A DNA stretch of 64,000 nt from CAVRGQ01 sp963720785 (GTDB lineage: Bacteria > Actinomycetota > Acidimicrobiia > IMCC26256 > DASPTH01), in contig CAVRGQ010000004.1 in the NCBI GenBank assembly GCA_963720785.1, positions 1 to 64,000 on the forward strand, given 5' to 3'. Below are positions 61,748-64,000 of this stretch, one piece after another. The notes below the pieces were generated by a model. That model was given only the letters and a program-made list of their open reading frames with translations, was not told the DNA's origin and ran no database searches. How positions within the stretch are numbered: position 1 is the stretch's first letter; each line of letters begins with the position of its first letter. Both the position numbers and the translations under genes were made by a program.

Positions 61748-61964
61748 GTCCGGCTCCGTTCCCTCGATCTCGTGACCCCATGATCGGGGGGCACCGCTAG
61801 ACGGGCGCGAGAGCAAGGTGAGAAGCGGTCAAGAACCCACGGAAACCTCGCCGCGGGCCCCGAATCCCCGTAGGGACCGAGGTCCCTGGCACCGGAGCCG
61901 CCCGTCGGCAAGGCTGGGTCTGTCGGCAACGGAGCCGACGGACGCGCACCAGGAGCCCCCAGTC

Positions 61965-62222
61965 ATGGCGAACGAGCACCCGAGCAAGCGCAAGCGTGTG
62001 GTCGAACCCCACGTCGTCGCCCCCGACGACGACGGGTTCATCGGTGACGACGGCGTCGACTACGACGCCGACCGCCACTACCAGCAGGACCCGAACCACC
62101 TGCTGCAGTTCGCGAGCGACGACGACGAGCGCCGCGCCACGGAGATGCTCGAGGTCGACCAGGTGGAGCTCGAGGAGCTCGGCCTCGTGCTCGACGACCC
62201 GCACCAGCCGCCGCCCGACTGA
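61965..62222 (+). CDS. hypothetical acidic 85-residue protein
   Basis: From ATG 61965 after AGGAG. KRKRVVEPHVVAPDDDGFIG, DYDADRHYQQDPNHLLQFA and VDQVELEELGLVLDDPHQ. Rich in Asp and Glu in the second half. Full codon bias. No known domain. Confidence 0.55.
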   Translation: MANEHPSKRKRVVEPHVVAPDDDGFIGDDGVDYDADRHYQQDPNHLLQFASDDDERRATEMLEVDQVELEELGLVLDDPHQPPPD

Positions 62223-62255
62223 TCGCCGGGCGGGGGCGGCGCGGTCTCCGCGCGC

Positions 62256-62763
62256 CTACTTGTTGTGGCCCGGAGCGCTCCCGCTCCTGCCCGGCGCGAC
62301 CGGCGGCGACGCGGGCGTCGACGGCGCATCGCTCGTCTCGGGCTCGGTGGTCGCCGGCTCCGTCGTGTCCGGCGGCTCGCTCGTCGCGAGCGGCTTGCCG
62401 CACTCCGACTGCGCGGCCTTCTGCACGTCGCCGGGCGCGCGGTTCGGGATCGTGGGCCACGTTGCTCACGTAGGCACCGTGGTTGGCGTAGGTCTGGCCT
62501 TCGGGGCAGTCCACGGTCGACACGTTGCTCGGGGCGGTCTCCGGCGCCTCGGTGCCGACGGGCTCGGTGACCCCGGGGTTGGCGACCACGGGGTCGGTGA
62601 TTGCGTCCCCGGCGGGCGCGGTGGTCACCGGCGCCTCGGTGGTGACGGTGGGGTCGCTCACGGTGCCGGTGTCGCCCGTCCCGTCCAGTGCGAACGCGGC
62701 CACCCCCAGGGAGCACACACCCGCGACGGCAGCGGCGGCGACGGCAAGCTTGGTGCCTCGCAT
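62256..62763 (-). CDS. exported Thr/Pro-rich protein (frameshifted)
   Basis: About 169 residues from ATG 62763. Signal peptide (GTKLAVAAAAVAGVCSLGVA), then Thr/Pro/Val-rich linker (VTTEAPVTTAPAGDA), a small domain with VDCPEGQTYANHGAYVSNVA and, after a frame break near 62447, QSECGKPLATSEPP, then another Thr/Pro tail ending APGHNK. Two Cys probably pair. Cell-surface protein; function unknown. Confidence 0.65.
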
Positions 62764-62860
62764 GGTTCTGTTCTCCTCGCCCTGCCCGGACTCGGTGACG
62801 ACCCCGGTGCTATCGGCGCGGAGACACGAATTCCTTGAGCGCACTGCCGCACGCGGGCGT

Positions 62861-64000
62861 TCACGACTTGATCATGTCGAGCTTCCAGAGGAGACGACCG
62901 TTCTCCGTGCAGGTGTAGGTGCCCGCCTTCTTGGGCCGCACCCGTACGAACTTGCCGTCCTGCACCTGGTTGATGACGCCGCACGGGAGCACCTTCTTGC
63001 CCGCGAGGTCGAGGGGCACGAACATGCCGTCGGCGTCGAACTTGTGGATCTGGCGGAGCTGGTCGAGGATCGTCGCGTGGGTCACGGAGTTCACGCCACC
63101 CGCCTTCACCTGCGCCGCGACCGCGTCGCGCAGCGCGAGCCCGGCGGCCCACGAGTACGCCGCCCCCGACGACAGGTTCGCCTTGCCCATGTACTTCACG
63201 AACTGGCCCACCATCGGCACGGCCTTCTGGTCGGCCTTGTCCATGTAGGGCATGAACGGGATCCCCACGTAGGTGCCGTCGACATCGGCGCCGCCCGCCT
63301 GGGGGAAGCGCTCGTCGTAGCACTGCACCGCGCAGTCCCACACCTTCACACCCGTGAGCCCCTGCAGCACCGCCTCCTTGCGCAGCTGCACGGTGCACGT
63401 GTACGGCAGCGTGCACTGCGCGTAGTTGGAGCCCTTGTTCTTCATCGTCTGCACGATCTGCGTGTACACCGACTGCTGCGCGTTCGTCGCCTCGTCGAAG
63501 TCCTGGTCGGACGTGATGCCGACCTCGCGCAATCCGCCGAGCTGCGCGAACAGCGCGTCGTGCGCGGCCTTCGACGCGTTGTTGAAGATGTAGACCCCGT
63601 GCAGGTCCTTGCCGTACTTCTGCTGGTAGAAGAACGCGCGCTGCACGTTCGTCTGGTAGGTCTGCGGGTGCTCGTCCTTCGTCTCGCACAGCAGCGCGGG
63701 GACGATCACCGGGAACGACTGGTCGGAGCACTGCTGCGACACGTTCGGCGCGAACGCCGGGATGTCGGGGATGCCGGTGGTCTGCCCCTTGGCGTCCTTG
63801 CAGCCGCGGATCTCGTCGAGGTTGGTGAGGAACACCGCCGACGTGCCAGCCATCACCGCGTCGTTCTCGCAGGCCTGGATCACCGCATTGCGCGTCTCCG
63901 CCGGATTGAGCTTCGAGTCGTAGAAGTCGACGACGACCTTGCGGCCCGCGAGGCCGCCGTGTGCGTTGAGGTACTTCGCGACGGCACGGGTGCCGAGCAC
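62861..64000 (-). CDS. branched-chain-amino-acid-type ABC transporter binding protein (partial)
   Basis: At least 379 residues; the N-terminus is beyond the right edge. Periplasmic-binding fold of the Leu/Ile/Val type: VVVDFYDSKLNPAETRNAVI, DAVMAGTSAVFLTNLDEIRG, LHGVYIFNNASKAAHDALFA and GADVDGTYVGIPFMPYMD. Several Cys (for example CTLPYTC and VWDCAVQCYDERF) suggest disulfides. It recognises an amino acid or small acid outside the cell; no permease genes are in view. Confidence 0.8.
   Translation of the reverse strand: MLGTRAVAKYLNAHGGLAGRKVVVDFYDSKLNPAETRNAVIQACENDAVMAGTSAVFLTNLDEIRGCKDAKGQTTGIPDIPAFAPNVSQQCSDQSFPVIVPALLCETKDEHPQTYQTNVQRAFFYQQKYGKDLHGVYIFNNASKAAHDALFAQLGGLREVGITSDQDFDEATNAQQSVYTQIVQTMKNKGSNYAQCTLPYTCTVQLRKEAVLQGLTGVKVWDCAVQCYDERFPQAGGADVDGTYVGIPFMPYMDKADQKAVPMVGQFVKYMGKANLSSGAAYSWAAGLALRDAVAAQVKAGGVNSVTHATILDQLRQIHKFDADGMFVPLDLAGKKVLPCGVINQVQDGKFVRVRPKKAGTYTCTENGRLLWKLDMIKS

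Noticed and set aside
1..64000. tRNA, rRNA, insertion sequences, integrase or CRISPR
   Set aside because: I looked for T-loop/acceptor patterns, rRNA signatures, transposase or integrase motifs and terminal repeats and found none that hold up. A covariance-model scan would be decisive.

Overview
The window is about 70% GC and reads as a chromosomal segment of a free-living high-GC actinobacterium, most likely of the class Acidimicrobiia. Supporting signs are an F420-type LLM oxidoreductase, a pafB/pafC-like WYL pair, a PT-DNA-dependent HNH nuclease, many GTG starts, and start codons that often lie 6 to 8 nt after a TANNNT -10 box, which implies leaderless mRNAs. I see no rRNA, tRNA, CRISPR array, insertion sequence or integrase, and no gene-free stretch longer than about 300 bases. 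At least 30 single-base frame breaks interrupt otherwise well-conserved proteins all along the window. This pattern looks like uncorrected long-read or metagenome assembly error rather than gene decay, so broken genes are annotated over their full inferred span with the break positions given.

Layout. 1-2660: left-truncated RecB-like nuclease/helicase. 2.7-16.4 kb: island of DNA-processing, toxin-antitoxin and restriction genes (NYN-like nuclease, DUF7662, CopG, DprA, RecQ with a PRTase tail, Doc module, ADP-ribosylglycohydrolase, HTH-MntA/HepT, VapBC, PafBC-like WYL pair, HTH/MNT/HEPN locus, PT-dependent HNH nuclease). 16.5-22.4 kb: secreted and membrane proteins, site-2 protease, MOSC protein. 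22.4-29.4 kb: surface-glycoprotein locus: GT10-like transferase, 894-residue GT2-TPR-GT2-GT25 protein, divergent Tat-exported collagen-like protein, sulfotransferase. 29.4-38 kb: SDR, quinone oxidoreductase, membrane protein, LysM lipoprotein, ECF sigma with a membrane partner, TMEM175-type channel, MBL/beta-CASP-LOG fusion. 38-48.8 kb: lipid/xenobiotic metabolism (TesB, P450, HSL-type hydrolase, TetR, USP, gluconokinase, Baeyer-Villiger-type monooxygenase, flavin reductase, flavodoxin). 48.9-54.9 kb: membrane protein, GNAT, VOC, RNase D, NuoF-like protein, polysaccharide deacetylase. 54.9-59 kb: second glycan locus: sulfotransferase, amidase-GT2-GT2-GT2 protein, small Tat-signal protein. 59-64 kb: CoA-disulfide-reductase-like enzyme behind a CsoR/CstR-type operator, LLM oxidoreductase, small proteins, branched-chain amino-acid-type binding protein cut by the right edge.

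The most interesting signal is the pair of glycan loci. Each couples a Tat-signal protein rich in Pro/Ala/Ser/Thr or Gly-X-Thr with unusually large multi-glycosyltransferase polypeptides and a sulfotransferase, and both exported proteins end in Phe-Thr-Gly. I infer that scaffold proteins are glycosylated, perhaps sulfated, in the cytoplasm and exported folded through Tat. The collagen-like scaffold next to a GT25 domain, the family that contains procollagen galactosyltransferases, is the best candidate for an undescribed system.
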